Source: Takifugu bimaculatus
Lineage: Eukaryota; Chordata; Actinopteri; Tetraodontiformes; Tetraodontidae
Direction: 5' to 3'
NCBI GenBank assembly: GCA_004026145.2
Contig: CP034992.1
Span: 14,976,205 to 15,040,204, forward strand
Length of the DNA: 64,000 nucleotides
Shown here: positions 1 to 11,671 of the stretch, piece by piece
How positions within the stretch are numbered: the first letter of the stretch is position 1
Layout: every line of letters starts with the position of its first letter
The notes under the pieces: generated by a model
The model's input: the letters and a program-made list of their open reading frames with translations, nothing else
The model's database searches: none
What the model was told of the DNA's origin: nothing
Translations under genes and position numbers: made by a program

Positions 1-358
1 GCCTGTGAGTTGCTTTGCCCCGCACACCTGTTGTGTATCTGGACACTAATGAGCCTCTCTTCTTAATCCCCGGAGGAACACCTGCTCCCTGCCAGATTGT
101 TATTCGTGTTCCGATGACTCCAGCATATTCCTGTTTGCCTGCCTGCCCGGTTCCGACCTTGCATGTTCCTGACCATTCTGTTTTGCCTTCTCACCGGTAA
201 ACCCCGTCTGCCTTCTGCCCGATCTCGACCTTGCCTGTCCCCGACTATTCTATTCTGCTCGCTCCCCGGTGAATGCTGTCTGTTGTCTGTGTCTGTGTCT
301 GAAGCGGTGTTCAGCCAAACTCCTGTGTCGCATTTGGGTTCTCATCTGGTCCCTGACA
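1..358 (+). mobile_element. LTR of a Sushi-like Ty3/gypsy element (partial, cut by window start)
   Basis: This stretch aligns by eye with the LTR at 38588-38972: the same blocks (cacacctgttgt, ccggaggaacacctgctc, gttattcg, cgatctcgaccttgcctgtc, ttcagccaaactc, ctcatctggtccctgaca) occur in the same order. It ends in CTGACA at 358. No gag start or primer-binding site follows, so it is a solo LTR or the 3' LTR of an element to the left. Confidence 0.75.
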
Positions 359-1100
359 TCTCTATTGTGTTCGTGAATGTTTTTTCTTTGTCCTGTCCAG
401 CAGTGAGACAAGTAGGATTAGCCTCTGATTAGCCTCTGAATGCATCTTGTGTCAGGTTTTTTTCGCCAGGATGGGCCTAATGAAACAAACTACCAATCAC
501 AGCAAGACAACAAGACAGACACACAACTACCAAACAAGCCATAGAAAGAAGAGAGAGAGAGAAAAGAAAACCCCCAAAACAATACAAAAAGAATTGATTT
601 TGAAGCCGATCAAAAACCAACTACCCACACACACATCTGTCCCTATGGACCCACAAACAACCCCAGGACCCAACATACAACAAAGGCACCCGCAGACCAC
701 AGCCCCTGGGTGCACGCCAGGACCTGGCCTGAGACCTGCAAGACATAACACTGCCCGTGCAATTTGAAGGAGTTGCGATACTAGAAAGATGACTCATCCA
801 CACTCAAAATCATACATTTTCACAAGACAGAGACAAACAAGGACCTCACACAAACAAACACACAAACAAGCGTGGCACCGTGGGCAGCACAGAGCATTTG
901 GAAAGGCCCCAACTCACCCCCCAAGGACCGAAATCCGCAGGCAGGCAGACCCCCTGGCCCAGGGAAAGCACGACCCCTGGCCAAGCGAGGCCAGACTGCC
1001 TAGACACACCAGCACGCAGAGGAAGGCCATTAACACACACTAATGTCATCAGTGGAGTGCTCACAGATTTCAGAATCCCCCAGATCTATTTGGAACATTC
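359..1100. other. Unassigned A/C-rich stretch
   Basis: No convincing gene is seen. The stretch has a GA-rich patch (about 549-570) and many ACACAAACA-like words. Open frames on both strands are short and compositionally biased. It could be the 3' untranslated part of the antisense LINE at 1100-3530, since that element would end on this side, but I see no diagnostic tail. Confidence 0.4.
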
Positions 1101-3530
1101 TGTGTCTTGTGTACTGAACAATGTGTAAAATTTTGTATCGTACAAGTTGAAGTTTCGGATTTTTGGTCGTTTAAATGTATTTCTGCACACTTTGGTCCAG
1201 AAATCTTGGTCTGGCCTGACAGATAAATCTCTTTCCCATCTCAAGGATGGTAGGGAGAGATATATGTCAATGTTGGATATTAAGAGAGACAGTAGATTTG
1301 GATCCAAAAAAACAAAAATGTTTTAATTATTGGAGGTAGTTCCAGGTTGGTTTGGCTATTCCTAAACCTTCCATTAATTATAAACATTATCTGCTGATAC
1401 TACATGAAGTTAGTTGTGCTAATTGCAAACTTGTCAACTACATCTTGAAATGGGATTTATGTCCTGTCTTTCATTATAGGTCCAATATGAATAATTCTAT
1501 TAGACTTCCATGTGTATGTGGAGAATATTTTTGTTTTGCAGGATATCAGGATTTTACCCTATGGGTGTGAGTTTGCAAGGGTTTTTGATTATTCATTTTT
1601 TGATTAATGATTTTTCATTATTCCACTAATAAATGGTATATAATGGTATAATGGTATATAATAATTTCTTTACAAATCACCTGTTCTATATTCACTCATG
1701 GATGGACAATTGTTGGCGAGAAAATAATGATACACATTTGGTAGTTCCAGAGCTCCCATTTTTTGAGAGCTTGGAGGAAATATTGATTACAACAGGTTTA
1801 GTGTTTCCTGGTTGAACTGGTATAGATGACTGGGGTTGGAATCTGCAGGTAAGTGGTAAAATTAAGGATTTAAATCAGTTAACTGAGTAAGCAGAGACAG
1901 AAGAGAATTCATTGATGAGTGCCACTACCCCAGAAAGTAAGGCCTGTGAGCTCTGAAGAAAAGTAATACATCATCTGCATAAAGACTGATCTTGAGATTT
2001 ATGTATTTTTGTTTGGAGTCCTTCTATGTCTTTATTTTGTCAGATGTATGCTGTTAATGGCTCTATGACTGCAGAAAGTGAAGGGGATAAAGGGGAACCT
2101 TGATGAATGTCCCTGTGCAGATTAAACCTTGGTGATATTGGATCATAAGTTTTCACTGATGAACTTGGGGAACTGTATAGTATTAGGGTCCAGTCTATGA
2201 AGGAGTTTCCAAATCAAAATATGCAAAGGACCACAAAAAGAAATTTCCAATTTACTCTATTGAATGCTTTTTGTACATCTACATACAATAGTGGTTTTCA
2301 GTGTCGACCTTTAAGAAATCCTGTTTGGTCAGGGTGTATTATGTCAGGAATAACTGACTCTAATCTCGTTGCTAGTGTTTTACATATAATGTTTAGGTCA
2401 ACATTTCTAAGAGATATGGGACTATAGCTAGATGGCAGAGTTGGGTCTTTAACAAGTTTGAGCAGGCTAATGTTTGCAGGGTTTAGGTGAGGGTATAATA
2501 AGTAATTTTCATTTATTTATGTTACCATTCTGTAAAATAGTGGGGCTGGCAGGATCCATGTCTTTGAAAATTTCAGCTGGGAAACTATCTGGGCCCAGAG
2601 CTTTATTATTTGGCATATTTTGAAGGGCCTAATGGAGTTCAACCATTGAGATTGGTGCGTCCAAGACTAAGACCTGTTCTCCATTTAGCTTGGGTATCAC
2701 AATATTTTCCAAAAATGATTCAAGAGTCTGATGGGTTTGTCTCTAATGAATATAGTTTTTACACAAAAGTCTCTAAAAGTTTTACTTCTTTCATCAGGAT
2801 TGTGGGAAATATTTCCTGCTGACACCTCAATAATTTGGATCAGTGATTTTTCTTAATTGATGTTTAATCGATGAGCTAAAACCATTCTGAATTGTTCGAA
2901 TGCTCTTAATATTCAAAAATGTCTTTGTGTGTGAAATCTGGTCCGTTTGTCAAGGATACTCTTTAATTCAGGTTTCTTAGATCTCTCAGTAGTTGCTCTT
3001 GTTGGGAAGCAGCATAACCATCTTCTAGAGTTTTTATTTTCTGTTTGATACAACTGTTTTTCCCCCGTTTCCTTTTACGTGTTGAGATTATTTTACCTTT
3101 TATTTTAAAGAACAGATGGTGAGATTTCAGGTGAGTCATTTATTTGCAGGAATGCATCCCACTCTCTTCTAAAATAATTAATAAAGTCGTGATCTTGTAT
3201 CAATGATGATTTAAATCTACACTTTGTAGGTGATGGTGCAGATCTTGTGTTACCCATGTTGGTTGTGACTTGATGAAATCCTCTTCTATTATAAGTGATG
3301 TATTACAGTCAGCATAAATTGCTGTGAAAAAGGCATAAAAGGAGGGGTCTTCAACATTTGGACCCAAGATGCAGGCAATGCATAGTTTAGAAACTTGAAC
3401 TGACATACTATTACATATCTGCCTTCTGGGGCTATAATTGTGTTATCAAGAGAAAAATGTACTTTCTTGTTTGTCATAGCAACACTTTTGTTTAGAGTTG
3501 CAGCAGGAGAAGTATGTCAGGGGAAACATA
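1100..3530 (-). mobile_element. L1-like (non-LTR) retrotransposon ORF2 fossil, endonuclease to RT C-terminus
   Basis: Reading the minus strand gives, in order, an endonuclease-like block near 3480-3220 (LDNTIIAPEGRYVIV), an L1-type linker (NNKALGPDSFPAEIFK near 2610), an RT block (DVQKAFNRVNW near 2280), HQGSPLSPSLSAVIEPL near 2085, the catalytic box SLYADDVLLFF near 1985, and GALELPNVYHYFLANN near 1750, like the L1 GGLGLPNFKLYY block. Many stops and frameshifts show an old, dead copy. L1 versus Tx1-like placement is inference. Confidence 0.75.
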
Positions 3531-4085
3531 TCAACATATTCTGTGAGCATATTCTCCCTGGTCTTAGCTATGTGACAGAACATTCTATCTCCAGTGATGT
3601 GTAGTCATCCATTAAATTTAGAATAATTTTTAAAATTCTTCTTCTGACCTACAAGGTCCTCAGAGGCTTAGCTCTGTCCTACCTGGAGGAGCGAGTGATG
3701 CCTTATAATGACACCTTATAATCCCAATAGACCTCTCCATTCTCAGAATGCTGGTTTACTTGTGCTCTCCAGAGTTTCTAAAAGCAGAATGGGGGGCCGA
3801 GCATTTAGCTGCCAGGCCCCCCTGCTGTGGAACCAGCTCCCTGTCCAGGTACGGCAGGCTGACTCCATCTCTACTTTTAAGATTAGACTTAAAACCGTCC
3901 TCTTTGAAAAAGCCTATTGTCAGTAATTCTGTAGTTCCAGTTATTATCCTAGACATATTTATCATATTTAGAGGGTTGTCTAATTGTTAGGTCACATCTT
4001 AGCTATGCTGCTATAGGCCAAGGCTGCCGGGGTCCGGAAACATGATCACCTGACAGGCCTCTGTCACCCCACTGGGTCATGGTTT

Positions 4086-4160
4086 CCTCTCCTCTCCTCT
4101 CCTCTCCTCTCCTCTCCTCTCCTCTCCTCTCCTCTCCTCTCCTCTCCTCTCCTCTCCTCC
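4086..4160. repeat. (CCTCT)n pentanucleotide microsatellite
   Basis: About 15 uninterrupted CCTCT units lie inside the L2 3' UTR. They produce a spurious serine/proline/leucine open frame. Confidence 0.95.
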
Positions 4161-4543
4161 TCACCAAGTGGATCAGTGATTATATTATTTCTTGTGTAGT
4201 TGCTCTGCTTCTCCCCCTCTCTCTTTGTATTCATCTACAGGTATCGCCACCTTTATGCTGACCTGCTGACATCCGACCCCACTAACCCACTCAACTCCTA
4301 TTTTAATTATTGTATTTCCCTGATCTCTGCCTGTTCTCTCCTTTACCTGTCATCCCCCCTTCTCCTCCCTCTCTACCCAGCCGGCCATCAGCAGGAGGTT
4401 TTCCCTACATGAGCCCAGTCCTGCTCAAGGTTTCTTCCTGTTAAAACAAAGTTTTTCCTTGCCACTGTTGCTTGTCGGGGGTCAGGCCCTGGGATTCTGT
4501 AAAGCGCCTAGAAACAATTTTGATTGTAACAGATGCTATATAA

Positions 4544-4544
4544 A

Positions 4545-4624
<80 letters not shown>

Positions 4625-4645
4625 ATTGATTGATTGATCGATCGA
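4544..4645. repeat. (TTGA)n tail of the L2 element
   Basis: About 25 TTGA units with small interruptions, ending in GATC repeats (gatcgatcgatc), form the 3' terminal repeat of the L2 copy. Confidence 0.95.
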
Positions 4646-4688
4646 TCTGCCTGGAACATCTAGGGCCATTCTGGCTCGTGAGGCTCAC

Positions 4689-4823
4689 CCTTCCTTTCTC
4701 TACCAGGTTGGTGATCATTACGATGATCCCAGTGTTTTGCTCCCACACCATCCTCCAGAAGTCCTCAAAGGTCGACCTGAGTGGTCCCTGGGCTGCAATG
4801 TAGGCTTTTGGTTTGTTGTAACC
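4689..4823 (-). CDS. ptprg: ptprg exon: D1, TFEDFWRMVWE motif (last exon in window)
   Basis: The 135-nt exon is phase 0 at both ends, with acceptor ttcccccgtcag|GGT and donor GGAAGG|gtgagc. It encodes GYNKPKAYIAAQGPLRSTFE and DFWRMVWEQNTGIIVMI, then TNLVEKGR. These are phosphatase motifs QGP and DFWxMxWE, with the start of the NLVExGR segment. The next expected exon (starting RKCDQYW in relatives), the WPD loop and the HC(X)5R loop are not present in 1-4688, so that intron is at least 4.7 kb. Confidence 0.95.
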
Positions 4824-5406
4824 CTGACGGGGGAACCAGAAGGGACACGTGAATACAGGACAGAGTGAGGACACAGACACAGACAGCAAAGCAGCACTTA
4901 CATCCACGTGGTTAGCGTTGATGTAGTCGCTATGTTTGGAGTCTTTCCCCGCCAGTGGCCTGAGCTTCACCCGACTGTGGTCATCTGAGGAGGAAGCACA
5001 TATGCTCAGCAGGTTGGAGCCATCTCACAACTGGTGCTGGAGATCTTCTGCTAATCTGGAACCATCTGATCTTGAAACATTACTTCTGGCTCCTCTGAGC
5101 CTCCCTCTGGAGGAACTACTCCTCGGTCCCCCCTTTTGAGTTTTCACCATAGGAAGTAGGACCACTAGGGACTAATGTATCTGCCAGGTCAAAGCAGGGT
5201 CTAATCCAGAGTTACAACAGGGACTGGTGACCCATGTTGATAAGCACATAATCACTTCAGAGTGTAATCACAGCGTGTCTGACTGTAGCATGTGCACTCA
5301 CAGGCCATGATGTTGATGTATCTGTTTTTGTGCTTGTTGTCAGGGTGGTTGGAGTGCTCCGACGTTAACGCCATGCCAGCTGTGCACCGCTGGATATCCT
5401 GGAAAG

Positions 5407-5440
<34 letters not shown>

Positions 5441-8400
5441 TTAGCCTGACTATGAAGCTAACCTCTTTCTTTTCCTGTCTCTATTTCCTGCTTCATGTCC
5501 CCTGTCCCCTGTCCCTGGACTAACCATGCTGGAAGTGCTCAGTATGACAAGCTCAAACAGCTGCTGGGACGGCAGTGGCTGGATCAGGCTCTCAGGCCTT
5601 CTTTTAGCGCTTCGAAGCAATTTAAAGGTGTTATTTGCGTAGTGGCTGGTGTTATTTTGGACTTTGTGTGTGAGGCAGCAGATCAGGTTGCATGTATGAT
5701 GGGAAGAGACAGGTTTTGACTGCGTGAACTTTATCTAAATAACACTCATCTACCAGGTCCTGTAACTAGCGATTCATTTCTCCTGATGTGTTTTTATACT
5801 GGTATCCTCCAGCAAGGACTTTCAGGTGTGAATTTACCCCACAGGAAGTGATTCTTCCATCCAAACCTGTTGCGGGATTCAAACTCTAGACTCTCTGAAA
5901 AAAGCTTTTATTACTGTAGTCACCCTGTGTTTCTGCCTCAACAGCAAGAAGCCCAAATAGCTATGCTGCCTCCTGGTGGCTATACACAGGTGACAACAGG
6001 AGGACATAGAGGATTTACCTCAAAGTCTTCCGAGAATCCGCGCTGGCTGCTGGAGTGGTGCTCAGACACATGTTTGATGAATTGCTTCACTGGAACTGCT
6101 TCCATGTCATCTGCAGAGAACACACAACAGTTAGCCTCACCCAGAAACATGTGCTCCAGTGCTATGCTAATTTTTTTACCCACAACTACTGTACACTGCA
6201 TTACTAGTACTACACTCCTTTAGATCACAGCATGCTAAGCTAATTTATGTGGTGCCAATGTTCTAAGCCAGGCAAACACTGTGATTGCTTTACTCTTCAT
6301 CACATTTTACATTGTTTACTCCAGGCTAGTTTATTTAGCAGTAAATGTAACTTTTTTGGTCAAATCATAAAAATTATGCTGCTAAATGCCAAAAACACAA
6401 TTAACATTTCTCCTTCAAAACCATTTATGGTAGCATTCTTTCTGGAGTAAGCTTTTAGCTAATCCTGTGCATGTGGTTTATGACATGCCGACGATGTCGC
6501 AGTCCTTGAGTTCAGTTAAAGTGTGTAGTGTCTGCTCATGGCTGGAGCATGCTTAGCCAAAAGATGTTAAACTGTTAAACCCCCCATTACACCCCCCACC
6601 GCTTAGTCATCATCAAATATTAACGATACATGCTAGCTGGCATGCACTCACGGTTAGCTTGTTTGGGTATGCAGATATGTCATAATTACCCATGTCAGTA
6701 AACACAGCAGGCTGCCGACTGTTAAATAGAGACTAATCTCTCTGTTTATTTCTTTGCATATTTTGCAGGAACAATGCAATCACAAAGCAAGCTGACAGTT
6801 TGTCCCAGACAGGGCTGGATTTAGGGCGTTTCAAGGGCAAAATCCTTTAGGGCCACCCCAGAGTCCCCAATGTTTTTAAGCATTTGGGTATTGAGAGGAC
6901 TCAGTCACTCAGAACATTTACGTGCACGATGTGAATCTTTTCGGAGGGTTAATATGTTCCCTTTCTGGTCAGCCTCTTATGTCAAATACTATACTGCTAG
7001 AGTCTGGCAGCAGACCGACATTCCAATGTGGAGTTTGTGGAGCGTGAGCATGTGTGTTGTCTCATTTAACTTCAGTTAAGACATATACACTCCGGAGCAA
7101 ATTGATGTCCAACCCCATTATCTGGGTCTCTCAGACAAAGGACTCCAATATCAGTTGAACTTATGTGTTTTCATGACTGTAAACCCAGTGTGTGTCCTCA
7201 TATACAGTACATATTGAGTACCAAAATACTAATTTTACTTGCAAAATGGGACCATGTTTGCAAAATGGAGCCGTTCTATCTGGTCTGCACGACTTCAAAG
7301 TACAATTTAAGGGTTAAGATGTAATTTTGGGTTTAGGTCAAGGGGTTAGTTGGCATAGGGTTAGGGTGAGTGTCAGGAGCAGGGAAGTGTATTATGTTGA
7401 GTGAAAGTCCCCACAACGATAGAAATGTATGTGTGTGTGTGTATGTGTGTGCGTGCAGTTTTTTAAATCCAGCAGGTCTTAAAGAGGATTAAGCGATGTG
7501 TGAGGCCAGAGGCCTGAGCATATTCAGACAATTAACGCCACTAACATACGGTCAAACGCCATATCCCGGCTGCTGCCAACTCACAGGACCTCCTGACTTT
7601 TAGACAGTCTTTAAATGTCTCACCTAAACCCAAATTCTCACCCTACATTGGTGTGAATTTAATGTTGATTCACCTCCTGGAGCTCAGAGGAATGGCTCCC
7701 TGGTGCTGCCCCAGAACATGTTCTACTGGAATGTTTTGGGTTTAAAAAAAAAAAAAAGTTCACTGCTGCAAACCCATCAGAGGCTACATTCGGTACACAT
7801 TATCAAAGGCCAAAGGCCAGTGAAGAGTGTTATCATTAGCAATGCACAGCACATCAAAGGACTGTGTGGAGGACATAACATCAAACTCAATGCCAGAACC
7901 ACCTGACACATTTCAGCTGCTTGACAAATCCACATTCTCCATTCTGAAGGTTAACACAAACGCGTCAGGTGAGTCCCACCCATCCAGTTGTGGTAGTCAC
8001 GGGGTTGCTAATGGTGTTGGTGGCATTCTCGCGTAAACAGGAAATACTAAATGACCACAAAAACTGAGACTCATCTACTAATTTAGAAGGTGATAAATTT
8101 GGAAAGCAACAGCAGTAGGGTCTAGATGCCGACCCTGACCTGTGACTTTGGACCCCCCCTTTAAAAAAACGCGACCCACTATGGATGGGGTTGGCCAGTG
8201 AGAGGTTTGGCAGGATAAAGGGGAGCTAATAGAAAGATGCCGTTTTTATCAGGAGCAACTTTAACAAGCAAAGTCTGGAGATACCTGGAAAGGAGACGGC
8301 ACCGATGGTCTCATTGACAGCCTCTCCCTCCAAACTGCTGTCTTCCACAGCAAAGTGGGCCGTCTGGAAACAACGCCTGAAAAAGAGAAGTTCTTTACAC

Positions 8401-9407
8401 ACCACAAAACTGGACAAGATTATCCAGCAGTGAGTTCATTTTGTAGTCCAAATCCTTCCGCTGCAGCACGAAGGAAGCCTCTGCTTTGTTGTTACTTTAG
8501 CCCCCACCCCGTCCATGTGGGCACCTGGACCTACCAGTTTAACCACTGCAGCAACCTGATCCCTAACTTGATATGTCTAAAAACTGGTTTCAGATTTCAG
8601 ATTAAGAGTGTCCAAAAACCGATGTGCTTGGAGACATTCATGGGGCAACAAGCACACGTGAAGGGCCAGGTCGCAACTGTCCAGCCACGAGGATGTCTGA
8701 ACTGGTCACCACAGTGCCATGACAGCACAAACTCCAGGAGAACAAGTTCTTTTTAAAATAGACTCCATCCAGCTCTACCTCAACCTTCTCCCCAAACACT
8801 TCAGGCCAAAGACTGGTGTTCAACCTGAATTTGGATGAGTCAATTGAGACAGTGATGGAGGAGAGCAACAATGATGAGGAGCTGAGCTCTGCCCGAGGAC
8901 CATGCCTTGGATTATTAATCCACCATACTAGACATCAATACCTGAACTCTTCAACTGCCAATGAGAACCTTTAAACAGATTAAAGGTTAAAGATGCCTCA
9001 ATCAAGATCATTAGTTATTAGATGTTGTTTCATTGACTCAACTTTAAACGTGGAGAAATTTCACAACAGTTTAGAAACCAGTGCCGACAAAAGATGAAAG
9101 GTGCTATGGTAGTAGGGGAAGGTGCCAGTAAAGCGGTTAAGAAGATGAGTCGAGTTTAGAAACCACTCAGGAGATGTCCTCAGACAGGTCCAACGTCCAA
9201 CCATCAACACTGTGTGTGTGTGTGTGTGTGTGTCTACCTGTATTTAACACAGATCAGGGAACACAGAGCATTCATCCTGGTGAGCACATGGAGGACAGAG
9301 AGGAGACGAGTGGCGGCATGTTGCTGCCGACGAGAACTGAGCGACAGAATGACAGACGGAGCCAAAGACAGGATGAGGGAGGGGTATTCCGTGGAGAAAT
9401 ACACACA

Positions 9408-9439
<32 letters not shown>

Positions 9440-9441
9440 CT

Positions 9442-9492
<51 letters not shown>

Positions 9493-11476
9493 TCTCTGAG
9501 CCACTTCCTGGTGGGGGACAGCTGGTGCCATGATGCATTGAGATGATGTGGGACAAAGCGGACTGAAACATGCTGCCAACAGTTCCCGGTTGCTGATATT
9601 CAAAAATGATTAGTATTTATTTGAGGCAAAGTCCAACTCTATTAAACTATTAGTTTCTATAATTAGAATGGAAGTTTGAGTTCATCATTGAATTTAAACT
9701 CTTGATCAACAGCATATTTATGGTTATATGACTTCTTGGCCTCTGTTTCTAGGTTTGTGTAGGTATTCAAATGGTCAATTGACATGTTTGGAAGATAACT
9801 TTACATTTGTCCAATGGCTCATGAATGCAACACAACCAAACAAGCCAATGGGAATGAAGCAGGTGGAGTCTTTGTGAAACAAGAGGTTACGACCTGAGCT
9901 TTGCTCTCCAATAGGATTATAAACACCAGCACCTGCTGACACAAGTGTGCATGTGTGCGCACGTGCACATGCGCATATGTGTGTGAAAACAGCTTCTTTG
10001 GTGACTCAAACAGTACATATTTATATAGTTTAAGTTAGCCCACAGGTCATCATAAGAGAAAACTGGTCTGTATAAATAAAATACTTTGTTCTTGGTTTTT
10101 TTGTTGTTGTAATCTGAACTGGAAGAAGGTGTCTGGAGGGGGTTGAAGAGGCTCCATGGAACATCAACAAACCCAGGTTCCACAGGTACACAGCAGGAGC
10201 CTCGTGGACTCTGAAATCCTTAGCAGACACAGTCTCACTGTCCCTGAGGAATCTCATACACAAGATGGATGCTGAGGGTTTGCTTGGTTCCCTCAGTTTT
10301 CCAGCAGTCCAGAGTGGAGAAGAAAGCAGTACAGGTTTATGTGCACTGCACAGTGAAGCAACGGTCACTCACACCAGCAGTCTGCAGGGACATGAAACTG
10401 CCTCTCTTCCTTTTTTATGTCTCTTACCCACCTCCAGTAGACAATCACAGCCAGCAGGATGACGAGGCAGATGGAGGTCATGGCTGAAACCACCCCCAGC
10501 GGTAGCACCCACTGCATCAGGCCCAGTCTTGACCCAGACCCAGGTTCTGTACGCTGGTTGGTGATGGCACTGGGATGCTCTAGAGAAACACAGGTGGAAA
10601 AGTTAAACAGAACAACACACCTCAGGATAATCTGGGCCCATGCGATGCGTCTAAGAAACCCAAGTCCCAAATCCCAAAGTCTCAAATTTCTGTGTGTATG
10701 AGTGTGTGTTGGGGAGCCACATCAATTCACATCTGAAACTCTCCTGAGTGATTTAACCTTTACTGACATGGAAACAAGTGGCCTTCATCACCAAACAGAA
10801 CTGGGATCAGGACCTGGCATGATCTTATAGACCTTGGTCTGAAAACAACACCAGGATAGTCAACAGCATCAGTCACCATGGTGACATAGTCCACTCACAC
10901 CAATGATGGGTCGGATGAAGGCAACATACTTCAGAATTTATCCCCCAGCCCCAATGTGCTGCTCATGCCACTGTTTCACACAGGCGTGAGGAAAACTGAA
11001 GGGATCACACATCTTACATTCACATAATGTCTTGGACCATTACTGCCACAGATTCCCTGGCCTCCAACCAACTTCAGCACAAATGAACCACCAGTAAAAC
11101 CAGCACAGATTGGTGTTGACAGCCAGTCTGTGTCTGTTCTGAGCCAGCACACCTGCAGAGCACCATGTCTGCACCAAAACACACCTGACTCAGGAGGTCT
11201 GTTATATAATAATGTTGAGTCCTGTCCTATCAGCACCACTTTTACTGTTAGAACCACCTACCTGCTTCAGCTGCTGCAGCCATGATGTTGCTGGAGGTGC
11301 AGCCGTCCCCCATGGCCCTGAACCTGCAGCTTGGCCTGGAGCTGAATGCTACATTAGCTGGGCCCCTGTGCCACACCGCAGCAGGCTTGCATCGCCACTA
11401 AACCAACGTCTGCAACGTTGTCACGCTAAAGAGTGCGTGCGCGCACACACACACGCATGCATGCACTCACTCACAC

Positions 11477-11537
<61 letters not shown>

Positions 11538-11618
11538 CGCTGCCTACCGCCTCTTTCTGCTTTTCTCTCACGGCGGTCTGCCAAAAAACAAATAAATAAA
11601 TAATCCTGTTACAGCTGC

Positions 11619-11671
<53 letters not shown>

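Larger units (their letters stand above)
3620..4650 (+). mobile_element. L2-clade LINE 3' end with (TTGA)n tail
   Basis: The coding remnant KILLLTYKVLRGLALSYLEE, then SQNAGLLVLSRVSKSRMGG, WNQLPVQVRQADSISTFK and IRLKTVLFEKAY is the C-terminus of an L2 ORF2. It is followed by the usual 3' UTR blocks (agctatgctgctataggcc, caaggtttcttcctgtt, ttgccactgttgcttg, tgtaaagcgcct) and a long TTGA tail. A CCTCT pentamer array interrupts the UTR. The element lies antisense to ptprg, and its tail stops about 39 bp from the donor at 4689. Confidence 0.85.

Noticed and set aside
4623..4970. 115-codon open frame on the minus strand containing phosphatase motifs
   Set aside because: It is two ptprg exons plus the stop-free 78-bp intron, not a separate gene; it runs into the TTGA tail at its end.
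6780..6860. Sequence cagggctggatttagggcg as one end of a DNA transposon
   Set aside because: No matching inverted end or target duplication was found nearby.
8355..8756. 133-codon plus-strand open frame
   Set aside because: It overlaps a ptprg exon in antisense and shows no recognised domain or protein-like composition.
9174..9603. Several overlapping open frames of 68-119 codons on both strands
   Set aside because: They are translations of CA/CGCA repeats (Thr-His, Cys-Val runs) without domains.
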